DNA of 64,000 nt from Zobellia uliginosa (lineage in GTDB: Bacteria > Bacteroidota > Bacteroidia > Flavobacteriales > Flavobacteriaceae): the NCBI RefSeq assembly GCF_018860745.1, contig NZ_JAHKPY010000003.1, positions 124,001 through 188,000 on the forward strand. Direction: 5' to 3'. The notes under the pieces were generated by a model. That model saw only the letters and a program-made list of their open reading frames with translations, searched no databases and had not been told where the DNA came from. The translations under genes were made by a program, and so were the position numbers. Shown one piece after another: positions 9,759 to 18,465 of the stretch (the stretch's first letter is position 1; each line of letters begins with the position of its first letter).

Positions 9759-10604
9759 ATGCTAAAAGTACTTCTCCCGACAGATTTTTCAGAAAATTCT
9801 AGAAATGCAATAGATTATGCTCTGCATTTTTATAAGGATATAGAGTGTACTTTTTATCTTTTACATACATACACGCCAACAGCGTTACGAATTGATTATA
9901 TTCTTGGTTCTCCCGCACAGGTAGGTTTAGGAGATAATTGGCAGGTGGAAACTGAGGTTCAAATTAATGAATTTCGTGATGAGTTAAATCGTACGAACCA
10001 TAATTCAAAACACCAATTTATAACTCACATTGCATTAGAATCTTTATTGGAAGAAGTTCTAAAAGTAACTACCAAAGAGGGTATAGATATTATAGTTATG
10101 GGTACACAGGGTGCATCTGGCGTCAAATCCGTTTTTTTAGGCACTAAAACCATGAATATTTTAAAAATAGCGGCATGTCCTGTGCTTGTGGTACCAAATG
10201 GATGTTTATATAAAGAACCAACTAATGTGGCCTTGGCAACTAATTTTAAGCGTAATTTCTCTGCAGAGGTAATGATGCCCATAAGACGAATACTTTCTCG
10301 TTTTAAGGCAGCCATGCGTATTATGCATATAAATGAGGAAGAACGGTTAGATTCTATCCAGGAGTCCAATAGAAATACTTTGGATGCCTACTTGGGTGAT
10401 TTTAACCCTACCTATCATTGGATGCCTAATTTTTCTAATAAAACTAAAAGTATTCAGGTTTTTCTAAAGGAATTGGAAATTGATATCTTGACGATGATAC
10501 AATACGATCATGATTTTTTTGAAGGTTTAATGCGTGAGCCTATTATTAAAAAAGTGAGTTTCTGTATAGAAATCCCATTCTTGGTGATACCGGTAGTAGA
10601 CTAG
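9759..10604 (+). CDS. Universal stress protein with two Usp domains
   Basis: The 281-residue protein is a tandem UspA. The first domain ends in GTQGASGVKSVFLGTKT, which fits the ATP-binding pattern G-x2-G-x9-G-T, followed by PVLVVP. The second domain (about residues 150-281) lacks the glycine motif and probably does not bind ATP. Such proteins respond to starvation or redox stress in the cytoplasm. Both neighbouring LytTR genes are on the opposite strand; the one to the right converges with a gap of only nine bases. Confidence 0.9.
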   Translation: MLKVLLPTDFSENSRNAIDYALHFYKDIECTFYLLHTYTPTALRIDYILGSPAQVGLGDNWQVETEVQINEFRDELNRTNHNSKHQFITHIALESLLEEVLKVTTKEGIDIIVMGTQGASGVKSVFLGTKTMNILKIAACPVLVVPNGCLYKEPTNVALATNFKRNFSAEVMMPIRRILSRFKAAMRIMHINEEERLDSIQESNRNTLDAYLGDFNPTYHWMPNFSNKTKSIQVFLKELEIDILTMIQYDHDFFEGLMREPIIKKVSFCIEIPFLVIPVVD

Positions 10605-10613
10605 CTATAGATA

Positions 10614-11312
10614 TTAAGAAGTTTGAATGGCGTTCATAAACGAGTCTCTTCTACTTCGGCTTAAGGTTATTCTTTTGCCTTCAACTTCAACCGTAGTATT
10701 GGTGAAATTTTCTATTCTTTTTAAGTTAATGATGTATGATTTGTGTATCCGTAGGAACTGTGAGTTCGGTAGTTTTTTTTCAAAAGCTTTCATTGAGGAC
10801 AAAACAATGTGGTTAGATTTCTCAGTAACCAATTTTACATAATCTCCTAAAGCTTCTATCCATTTAATATCTCCATAGTTCACTTTCACTTTTCTAGAAT
10901 TACTTTTTACGAAAAAATGCTTTTTATCCTGTGGGTCACGTAAAAGTTGTGCGTTATATACGGCTCTATTTATAGCCTTGTCAAATCTTGTAGGGGAGAG
11001 GGGCTTTAATAAATAGTCCGTTATATTATAATTAAAAGCTCTAAAGGCATTATCCGGAGTAGTACTGAGCAATATTATTTGTGGACATTCTTTAAAAGTT
11101 TCAAGTAAGTCAAAGCCATTTATAAAAGGTAGTTCTATGGTAAGGAAAAGAAGGTCTACATTTTTATTAGCTCGGTTATTTTTGGCTTCTATTCCATTCC
11201 TATATGTCTTTTCAAGTTTTAAATTGGGATGACGGTAGATTGACTGCGATAGTTTGTGGCTATGCACGGGCGAATTTTCAATGATTGTACAAGATAGTTT
11301 TAGATTGTCCAT
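10614..11312 (-). CDS. LytTR-family regulator with degenerate receiver (phospho-acceptor Asp replaced by Thr)
   Basis: The 232-residue protein aligns without gaps through the receiver with the paralogue at 8791-9495. Its phosphorylation site is changed: position 58 is Thr (LLFLTIELPFINGF), and the acidic pair is E12/N13 instead of D12/D13. The conserved Lys (YLLKP) and the LytTR domain (FLRIHKSYIINLKRI) are intact. It should still bind DNA but not accept phosphate in the usual way. It may be constitutively active, ligand-controlled, or a partner in heterodimers with its paralogue. Confidence 0.92.
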   Translation of the reverse strand: MDNLKLSCTIIENSPVHSHKLSQSIYRHPNLKLEKTYRNGIEAKNNRANKNVDLLFLTIELPFINGFDLLETFKECPQIILLSTTPDNAFRAFNYNITDYLLKPLSPTRFDKAINRAVYNAQLLRDPQDKKHFFVKSNSRKVKVNYGDIKWIEALGDYVKLVTEKSNHIVLSSMKAFEKKLPNSQFLRIHKSYIINLKRIENFTNTTVEVEGKRITLSRSRRDSFMNAIQTS

Positions 11313-11529
11313 ATTACTTTATTTTTTTTCAACAAGTATTTACGAGAGTGGGATGGTCAAGGTTTGGTTTTTCAACAAATTTTTGTGAACATGGGTATAA
11401 AAAATGATTAGGTTTACTCGTGAATGGTAATATTTACAGTCTACTTGAAGGTTTGTAAGAACTTGAATTGAAAACGACCAATACATAAAACTTTTAATAA
11501 CTTTTATAATGGTCTTTTTACAAAAAGGC

Positions 11530-11537
11530 TATTTTTG
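11530..11537 (+). promoter_or_regulatory. Putative -7 promoter element of trxB
   Basis: TATTTTTG matches TAnnTTTG and lies 32 bases before the ATG at 11570. The -33 TTG is not clear, so support rests on the -7 box and position alone. Confidence 0.35.
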
Positions 11538-11569
11538 TTTATTAACTATTTTAAAATGAGTATTTGATT

Positions 11570-12535
11570 ATGTCTGAGAAAATAGAAAGGCTAAAAACGT
11601 TGATTATAGGATCGGGACCTGCGGGTTATACCGCTGCAATTTATGCGGCCCGAGCGGATTTAAAACCGGTTGTGTATACGGGAATGGAGCCCGGAGGGCA
11701 GTTGACCACTACAACTGAGGTCGATAATTTTCCTGGATATCCAGAAGGTATAGATGGCCCAAGTATGATGGTGCAATTACAGCAACAAGCAGAGCGCTTT
11801 GGAACAGAGGTCCGAATAGGAATGGCAACTGCTGTTGAGTTGAGTGATACCGTTGGTGGCATTCATAAAGTCACTATAGATGATAATAAGACAATAGAAG
11901 CGGAATCCATAATTATTTCCACAGGCGCTTCTGCAAAATATTTAAATATTCCTAGTGAACAACGTTTGCGTGGTGGTGGTGTTTCGGCATGCGCCGTCTG
12001 TGATGGATTTTTCTATAAAGGTCAAGATGTAGCCATTGTAGGCGCGGGAGATACTGCTGCCGAAGAGGCTTCTTATTTGGCTAACATCTGTAATAAGGTA
12101 ACTATGTTAGTCCGGAAGGACTATATGCGTGCTTCTAAAGCTATGCAGCATCGTGTACAGAACATTAAAAATATAGAAATTCGCTACAACACAGAAGTAG
12201 ACGAAGTTTTGGGAGAGCAAGTAGTTGAAGGCTTACGTATGGTCAACAACCAAACAGGAGCCAAGGAAGATATTGCTATTACAGGTCTTTTTATTGCTAT
12301 TGGTCATAAACCCAGTACGGATATATTTAAAGGTCAGTTAGATATGGACGAAACAGGATATATCATTACCAAAGGAAAATCTACAAAAACTAACAAGCCT
12401 GGTGTTTTTGCAAGTGGCGATGCTCAAGATAGAGAATATCGTCAAGCAGTAACAGCGGCAGGTACAGGTTGCATGGCTGCATTGGATGCTGAGCGTTATT
12501 TAGCAACTGTGGAAACTCCTCAGGAAACGGTATAA
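11570..12535 (+). CDS. trxB: Thioredoxin-disulfide reductase
   Basis: The 321-residue flavoprotein has an FAD-binding GSGPAGYTAA motif (residues 14-23), the redox-active C141-A-V-C144 followed by DG, an NADPH-binding GAGDTAAEE motif, and the C-terminal FASGDAQD FAD motif. It transfers electrons from NADPH to thioredoxin in the cytoplasm. I chose the ATG at 11570 over an upstream in-frame TTG at 11564 because MSEKIERLK is the normal family start. No thioredoxin gene is adjacent. A strong terminator follows. Confidence 0.95.
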   Translation: MSEKIERLKTLIIGSGPAGYTAAIYAARADLKPVVYTGMEPGGQLTTTTEVDNFPGYPEGIDGPSMMVQLQQQAERFGTEVRIGMATAVELSDTVGGIHKVTIDDNKTIEAESIIISTGASAKYLNIPSEQRLRGGGVSACAVCDGFFYKGQDVAIVGAGDTAAEEASYLANICNKVTMLVRKDYMRASKAMQHRVQNIKNIEIRYNTEVDEVLGEQVVEGLRMVNNQTGAKEDIAITGLFIAIGHKPSTDIFKGQLDMDETGYIITKGKSTKTNKPGVFASGDAQDREYRQAVTAAGTGCMAALDAERYLATVETPQETV

Positions 12536-12554
12536 AAGAATCGCTACATAAAAC

Positions 12555-12585
12555 AAAAAAAGGCTGCTAATTGCAGCCTTTTTTT
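12555..12585. terminator. Bidirectional terminator between trxB and the secreted-protein gene
   Basis: AAAAAAAGGCTGC (12555-12567) pairs with GCAGCCTTTTTTT (12573-12585) around a five-base loop. The A/T flanks allow it to stop transcription from both sides, serving trxB (+) and the convergent gene ending at 12602. Confidence 0.88.
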
Positions 12586-12601
12586 GTTTGTTACAATCGC
12601 A

Positions 12602-13048
12602 TTAATCCAGACGTTTATAATTTTCCGAATTAATTTTATTTCCTTCCTCATCAGTAAAAATCTGACTGAAACTATTTTTTTCTAATTTCAGTTCCATACT
12701 CCATATCATATCAGGATTGGTAATCTTATGCATAGAGGCAGACATATACTCTAGCTTTTCAGTAAGGGTGCTGTCCGTAGTTTCATATGAACCATATCCA
12801 AACCACTCTACAGAATCGTTGGGCACATAACGCGTCCACATTACTTTGCCATTATAATACATTTTAATTTGGCGGTATCCATCGGCTACCAATAAAGTAT
12901 CGGTAGGAATACCATCTTCATAATTATAATGGCTTACCAATTCCCAAGTTCCTTCTATACTTGGATGGTATGGGGCGTTAGGTGTTTCAAGGGTTGTTGC
13001 AGAAACAAGTAAAAATGAAATACAGATTACAGTAATTATTTTTTTCAT
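12602..13048 (-). CDS. Secreted small protein, lipocalin-like, copy 1
   Basis: The ATG at 13048 (MKKIITVICISFLLVSATT) gives 148 residues with a signal peptide; an in-frame TTG six bases upstream is unlikely. The mature part has HPSIEGTWELVSHYNYEDG and a predicted all-beta, Trp-rich pattern reminiscent of lipocalin-like domains (family not identified with certainty). It is a tandem paralogue of the next gene, of the same 148-residue length. Both lie divergent from a SusC/SusD pair. The role is unknown; binding a small ligand outside the cytoplasm is a guess. Confidence 0.8.
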   Translation of the reverse strand: MKKIITVICISFLLVSATTLETPNAPYHPSIEGTWELVSHYNYEDGIPTDTLLVADGYRQIKMYYNGKVMWTRYVPNDSVEWFGYGSYETTDSTLTEKLEYMSASMHKITNPDMIWSMELKLEKNSFSQIFTDEEGNKINSENYKRLD

Positions 13049-13123
13049 GGCCAAGTGTTTTAAGGTTTATGTATAAGAGTATATAAACCAGTCTGCAAAA
13101 TGTGCAGACCGTAAGGAGCCGTT

Positions 13124-13570
13124 TTAATCTATACGGTGATAATTTTCAGAAGCAATACGCCCACCGTCCTCGTCTAACGAAATTTGCGTGAAACTGTTAT
13201 TGTCCAATAGTAGTTCCATACGCCACTGCATATCTTCGTTCGCGATTTTACGCATTGAAGCAGACATATATTCTAATTTTTCAACCAGAGTATGGTCTGT
13301 AGCTTCATAAGAGCCGTAACCGAACCATTCTACGGTTTTGTTGGGCGTATACCTTGTCCACATTACTTTACCGTTATAAAACATTTTAATTTGGTTGTAA
13401 CCTTTTACAGGGGTAAGTGTGTCGGTAACGTTTTCGCCATCATAATTGTAACGGCTAACGAGTTCCCATGTGCCTTCAATAGAAGGGTGTAGTTCAGTGT
13501 CAACAGATTTTGTGCCTGTTGCCGAGATGAGCAAAAGCATTAATAAAGCCAATCCTAATAGTTTTTTCAT
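13124..13570 (-). CDS. Secreted small protein, lipocalin-like, copy 2
   Basis: The ATG at 13570 begins a clear signal peptide (MKKLLGLALLMLLLISATG), giving 148 residues; the frame extends upstream but without a sensible N-terminus. HPSIEGTWELVSRYNYDGE and VEWFGYGSYEATD match the neighbouring copy closely, showing a recent tandem duplication. The two genes are 75 bases apart on the same strand and probably co-transcribed. This copy is promoter-proximal and divergent from susC. Function unknown. Confidence 0.8.
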   Translation of the reverse strand: MKKLLGLALLMLLLISATGTKSVDTELHPSIEGTWELVSRYNYDGENVTDTLTPVKGYNQIKMFYNGKVMWTRYTPNKTVEWFGYGSYEATDHTLVEKLEYMSASMRKIANEDMQWRMELLLDNNSFTQISLDEDGGRIASENYHRID

Positions 13571-13840
13571 AATAGTGTAGTTTAAATGGATAAGCGGTTT
13601 GTACCAATAAGTTACAACAAAATTTATGAATATCGTATTTTTTGAAACAAAAAAGTACGATATTCTCAGTGTAGGTAAAATCTTCAGTTTTGGTGATTTG
13701 AAATCTAAATCGATAAAAATCGACATATCTATAATTAGAGGGCTTTATTATGTTAAACTGTTATTTCGGCAGGGTTCAGCGATGTTTTTACTTTACTATT
13801 TGCTAAATTTATAATATAAACTAACTCCAAATAAATATAT

Positions 13841-16800
13841 ATGAAGAATATTACACTCGCAATGTTTGCGCTCTTGTGTTCGTACACGTCTTTTGGGCAA
13901 ACAATTTCAGGAAATGTCACCGACGCAAAAAATCTTCCGCTTCCGGGCGTATCAATTGTGGTCGAAAGAACAAACAAAGGGGCCACTACGGATTTTGACG
14001 GTAATTATACCATATCAGCTTCAGAAGGTGATGTACTTAACTTTTCGTACATAGGTATGAAGAGCAAAAGTATGACCATTGGTACCGACCAAACTATAAA
14101 TATAGTCCTAGAAGAAGACGCCCAACAGTTAAACGAGGTGGTCGTAACAGCATTAGGTATTAAAAAAGAAAAGCGCTCAGTGGGTTACGCTATTCAGGAA
14201 ATTGGTTCGGAAGAACTTAACCGTGATAATAATGGCGATGTATTAAGTGGTATACAAGGTAAGGTAGCCGGTGTTAATATCAATTCCAGTAGTGGTGCTG
14301 CTGGAGCTGGGTCTAGCATTATAATAAGGGGTATAACTTCTTTAAATCCGTCAGCGAACAATCAGCCCCTATTTGTTGTTGATGGCATTCCTATTAGTAA
14401 TGAGGCTTCAACGGGAAGTCTTTTGCCAAGTACGGGGTCTAACGCGCCATCATCTTCAGAGCAGTTTTCCTTTACCAATAGGGGAGCGGATTTAAATCCT
14501 AATGATATAGAAAGTGTTTCTATTTTAAAAGGCCCCGCGGCTACGGCACTATATGGGGTAAGAGCTGCAAATGGTGTTGTTGTAATTACAACAAAGAAAG
14601 GTAAGAACGGAGAAACAAAATTCAATCTTAAGACAAGCATAGGCTGGCAAGAGGTGAATAAAACTCCTGATGTTCAGACCAAATGGAGAGAAGGTAGAGG
14701 GGGCGAAAGTATTTCAACTTCAAATAACAACGCTCCGGATGGTTATGATTTTGCTGATGACAATAGCTTTGGGTTTTGGACATTGGGACCAGAATACGGA
14801 CCTAATGATAAAAACTATGATAATTTTAAAAACTTTTTTAATAGAGCTTTTACCACCAATAACTCTTTGAACATTAGTGGTGGTGGCGAGAGCTATACTT
14901 ATTTTGGTTCTATTTCCCGTTCCGATGATGAAGGCTTAGTACCTAATACGTATTTTGATAGAACCTCTCTAAAGTTATCGGGAACTATCAATATTACGGA
15001 TAAGTTTACTGTTGAACCTTCTTTATCGTACATTGTTTCTGACGGAAGGTTGCCAAATGGAGGTGATAAATCCGTTATGAGTTCTCTGTCCTATTGGTCA
15101 CCGACTATAGATGTAAATGATTACGTTTTACCTAATGGGGATGAGAAAAACTATACGGCCGGAATTGTGGATAACCCTCGGTATTTTGCTGAAGTAAGTT
15201 ATTTGGATAGTAAGGTGAATAGAATTTTAGCGAACACCAAGTTTAATTATAAGTTTAATGATTGGGCGTCCGTTCAGTACCAATTAGGGGTGGATAATTA
15301 TCATGATTCACGCCTTCGTTTTGTACCGCCGGATATTGACCCGGGTTCTGCTACTGGTGGCTTTATTGTTGATGAAGGTTTAAATTACAATGAATTAACT
15401 TCTAATCTATTTGTAACGCTTTCCAAAGACTTTAATGAGGATTTAACGGGTTCATTACTTGTAGGTAATCAAATTTCCGATACTAAAAGTAGGCGGTTAA
15501 CAACCCGTGCAGAGGGTCTAGACCCAGATAATATGACAGCGTTTGGTCAGGCCAATAACTTTTTTGAGGATATAGGTGGTGCAGAGCGTAAGATTGTGGG
15601 GCTTTTTGGAGATTTTAGATTGGAGTACAAAAACACCTTGTTCTTAAATGTAACAGGAAGAAATGATTGGTCTTCTACCTTGCCCAAAGAAAATAGAAGT
15701 TTCTTTTATCCGTCTTTTAACTTAAGTTATGTTCTTTCACAAACACTACAAGATGCAGGAAGCTTACCGGATTTCTTAACATATGCCAAGTTTAGGGCGT
15801 CTTATGCGGAAGTGGGTAAGGATGCATCGGCGTATGTTGGTATCTACTATGACCAACCATCTAATTTTCCATTTGGTACCGTAGACGGTTTGTCAAGAGA
15901 TACTTCTGGAGGTTCAAGCACCTTAAAACCAGAAAGAACGGCTTCTGTTGAATTTGGTGGTGAGTTTAAGTTTTTCAATAATCGCTTCGGAATAGATTTC
16001 ACCTATTATAAGCAGAACAGTAAAGACCAAATTCTACCAGTTCCGGTTGCTCAATCTTCAGGATACGATACTTTCGTTTTAAATGCTGGGGAAATTGAGA
16101 ATACGGGTCTTGAAGCACTGGTAAACATTGTACCGGTCAAAACGGATGATTTTAGGTGGGATGTTACCTTAAACTGGTCTAAAGTAGATGCTGAGGTTAT
16201 TTCATTGCCAACTGGCGTAGATGAGATTATTTTTGCGGATAGTGGTTTTCCAGGAGTTATTTCAAAATTAGAAGTAGGTGGTGCACCTGGTGATCTTTTT
16301 GGTTATGTCTGGGCGCAGCATGAAAATGGAGGTAGATTAATTGGAGACGATGGTTTTCCTTCTATTGTAGCCAATAATCCTTCTGATAGGGTAAAAGTAG
16401 GGAGTGCTTTGCCAGACTGGTTAGGTAGTATTAGCAGTACCGTAAAATATAAAGGATTGGCACTGTCCTTTCTGTTAGAACGAAAAGAAGGTGGTGAGTT
16501 GTATGATTCTGGACAAAGAAATGGAATTAGGAACGGTGTGTTGCAGATTACGGAATTTAGGGATGCTACCACGGTTCTAGATGGTGTCTTGGCCGATGGG
16601 TCTCCAAATAATATACCTGTTTTTATAGATGAAAATTATTATAGAAGCTCTGCGGTATACAATCGTGCATCTGAAATTTTGGTACAAGACGCTTCATGGT
16701 GGCGATTACGAAATGTTACTTTGTCTTACGACCTTCCTTCCAAGCTTATAAAGAACACGCCGTTTACCACAATGGGATTCAGTTTTACGGGAACCAACCT

Positions 16801-16936
16801 ATGGCTGGATACGCCATTTAGAGGGTATGATCCAGAAGGCAGTCAGTTTAGTGCTGGTACAAACGCTTATGGTTTTACTGGTCTTAACATACCTAATACA
16901 AAGTCGTTCATATTTGGTCTAAACCTTAATTTCTAG
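13841..16936 (+). CDS. SusC/RagA-type TonB-dependent outer-membrane transporter
   Basis: The 1031-residue protein has a signal peptide ending TSFGQ (residue 20), a carboxypeptidase-regulatory-like domain (about 23-95; ISGNVTDAKNLPLPGVSIVV), a plug domain (about 110-230; IIIRGITSLNPS, PLFVVDGIPI) and a large beta-barrel ending in Phe, typical of outer-membrane proteins. With the SusD-like lipoprotein it forms a lidded importer for oligomers, driven by TonB. The cargo is not readable from sequence. There are no CAZymes nearby; the closest metabolic genes are a dipeptide epimerase and a PLP enzyme, hinting at peptides rather than glycans. Confidence 0.95.
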   Translation: MKNITLAMFALLCSYTSFGQTISGNVTDAKNLPLPGVSIVVERTNKGATTDFDGNYTISASEGDVLNFSYIGMKSKSMTIGTDQTINIVLEEDAQQLNEVVVTALGIKKEKRSVGYAIQEIGSEELNRDNNGDVLSGIQGKVAGVNINSSSGAAGAGSSIIIRGITSLNPSANNQPLFVVDGIPISNEASTGSLLPSTGSNAPSSSEQFSFTNRGADLNPNDIESVSILKGPAATALYGVRAANGVVVITTKKGKNGETKFNLKTSIGWQEVNKTPDVQTKWREGRGGESISTSNNNAPDGYDFADDNSFGFWTLGPEYGPNDKNYDNFKNFFNRAFTTNNSLNISGGGESYTYFGSISRSDDEGLVPNTYFDRTSLKLSGTINITDKFTVEPSLSYIVSDGRLPNGGDKSVMSSLSYWSPTIDVNDYVLPNGDEKNYTAGIVDNPRYFAEVSYLDSKVNRILANTKFNYKFNDWASVQYQLGVDNYHDSRLRFVPPDIDPGSATGGFIVDEGLNYNELTSNLFVTLSKDFNEDLTGSLLVGNQISDTKSRRLTTRAEGLDPDNMTAFGQANNFFEDIGGAERKIVGLFGDFRLEYKNTLFLNVTGRNDWSSTLPKENRSFFYPSFNLSYVLSQTLQDAGSLPDFLTYAKFRASYAEVGKDASAYVGIYYDQPSNFPFGTVDGLSRDTSGGSSTLKPERTASVEFGGEFKFFNNRFGIDFTYYKQNSKDQILPVPVAQSSGYDTFVLNAGEIENTGLEALVNIVPVKTDDFRWDVTLNWSKVDAEVISLPTGVDEIIFADSGFPGVISKLEVGGAPGDLFGYVWAQHENGGRLIGDDGFPSIVANNPSDRVKVGSALPDWLGSISSTVKYKGLALSFLLERKEGGELYDSGQRNGIRNGVLQITEFRDATTVLDGVLADGSPNNIPVFIDENYYRSSAVYNRASEILVQDASWWRLRNVTLSYDLPSKLIKNTPFTTMGFSFTGTNLWLDTPFRGYDPEGSQFSAGTNAYGFTGLNIPNTKSFIFGLNLNF

Positions 16937-16940
16937 AAAG

Positions 16941-18449
16941 ATGAAAGTTTTAAAATATTTATATATAATTACGGTAACGACTACCCTTTTGGTAAGTTGT
17001 GAAGATTATTTGGGCGATAACGTAGACCCAAATAAAGAGCTTCCAGAGAATGTTACGGAAGCAGATTTGTTGCCTACGGCAATTTATAGGTCTTCTTCTG
17101 CACAATATAGTATAGCTTTAAGTATCTGTCAATATTCGCAACAATTGGCTTCTTATTTTGAGCCTGGTGCAGATACTCAGGAAGAAGTTCAATTAAGTGG
17201 AGGATGGAGCAATATTTATTTGCAAGCATTAGCAGATTTAGGTCAGGTGGTTACTATTGCCGAGAATAACGGCGCCAGTAATTATATTGGTGTTGCAAAG
17301 ATTTTGCAAGCGTTCAATTTAGGACTTGCCACAGACCAATGGGGAGATGTTCCTTTTTCAACCGCTTTACAAGGTGAGGCAGATTTTAGACCATCTTATG
17401 ACACCCAAGAAAGTGTATATGAGCAAATTAATACATTATTGAATGAAGCTATAACCTCATTAGAAGCTGCTGATAGTTCCGGATTTACAATTGGCGAGGA
17501 TGATTTAATTTATGGAGGTGATATTTCAAAATGGATTAAAACGGCCCATTTTCTAAAAGCAAAATATGCGCTGCATCTTTCTGAAGTAGACCAAAATCTT
17601 GCGATTGAAGGCGTTTTAAATAATGTAGACAATAGTTTTTCTAGCAATGAAGACGATTTTCAGTTGGTATACAATGAAAGGAATTTTAATCCATGGAATT
17701 CCGGAGTCGTATTACCGAACAACACCGGTAACTTCTCTGTATTATTATCGGACCAATTGGTTAGCCTAATGGATGGTACATCAATTCCATTTGCTATAAT
17801 AGAACTGGACCCACGGTTACCTTTAATCACCACCATAGGAGAGGGCGACACGGAATACAGAGGAGCCATAAACGGTACTGCCGGAAGTCATGAACTTGCG
17901 GAAACAGAGGGAGAAGATAATATTAGTGCCAATACAGATTTGGGGGCGGATAATTTTTATTCTTCCCAGAGCGCTCCCATTATAATGGGAAGTTATTCTG
18001 AGCTAAAATTTATGGAGTCTGAAGCCTTATTTCTTCAAAACGGAGGCGATGCTACATCAGTTGGCACCTCTGCAGATGCTTATAATGCTTATTTGGAAGG
18101 AATAGAAGCAAACATGGATAAACTTGGTGTTCTACCAACAGATAAAGCGGCTTATTTAAGTGATGCTTCAATTGCTGTAGGGGAAGCTAATTTAACAATG
18201 GCCTTGATTATGAGAGAAAAGTTCATTGCTACTTTTCTAAACCCCGAGTCGTTTGTAGACTTAAGAAGATATGATTTTGATCCTGCTGTTTTCATAGGAT
18301 TGGAATTACCTGTTGGGCACAACGAAATTCTTAATGGACAATGGGTTAGAAGAGCTCAATACCCAACCTCTGAGCAAACCAGAAACGGAGAGCAAGTAGA
18401 AGCAGTAACTAAAGAGATAGGAGATCCGGTCTGGTGGGATAGAGATTAG
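16941..18449 (+). CDS. SusD/RagB-family outer-membrane lipoprotein
   Basis: The 502-residue protein has a lipobox (TTTLLVSCEDY, Cys 20) and begins four bases after susC, so the two are co-transcribed. The TPR-like helical core (LQAFNLGLATDQWGDVPFS) and the C-terminal WWDRD ending are those of the SusD-like 2 branch, which differs from the starch-binding SusD and is often linked to uncharacterised or peptide substrates. It acts as the lid of the SusC transporter on the cell surface. Confidence 0.92.
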   Translation: MKVLKYLYIITVTTTLLVSCEDYLGDNVDPNKELPENVTEADLLPTAIYRSSSAQYSIALSICQYSQQLASYFEPGADTQEEVQLSGGWSNIYLQALADLGQVVTIAENNGASNYIGVAKILQAFNLGLATDQWGDVPFSTALQGEADFRPSYDTQESVYEQINTLLNEAITSLEAADSSGFTIGEDDLIYGGDISKWIKTAHFLKAKYALHLSEVDQNLAIEGVLNNVDNSFSSNEDDFQLVYNERNFNPWNSGVVLPNNTGNFSVLLSDQLVSLMDGTSIPFAIIELDPRLPLITTIGEGDTEYRGAINGTAGSHELAETEGEDNISANTDLGADNFYSSQSAPIIMGSYSELKFMESEALFLQNGGDATSVGTSADAYNAYLEGIEANMDKLGVLPTDKAAYLSDASIAVGEANLTMALIMREKFIATFLNPESFVDLRRYDFDPAVFIGLELPVGHNEILNGQWVRRAQYPTSEQTRNGEQVEAVTKEIGDPVWWDRD

Positions 18450-18465
18450 CAAACGTTAATTGATT

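Noticed and set aside
13841-18449. Polysaccharide utilisation locus around SusC/SusD
   Set aside because: No glycoside hydrolase, lyase or sulfatase lies nearby; only the transporter pair is present.
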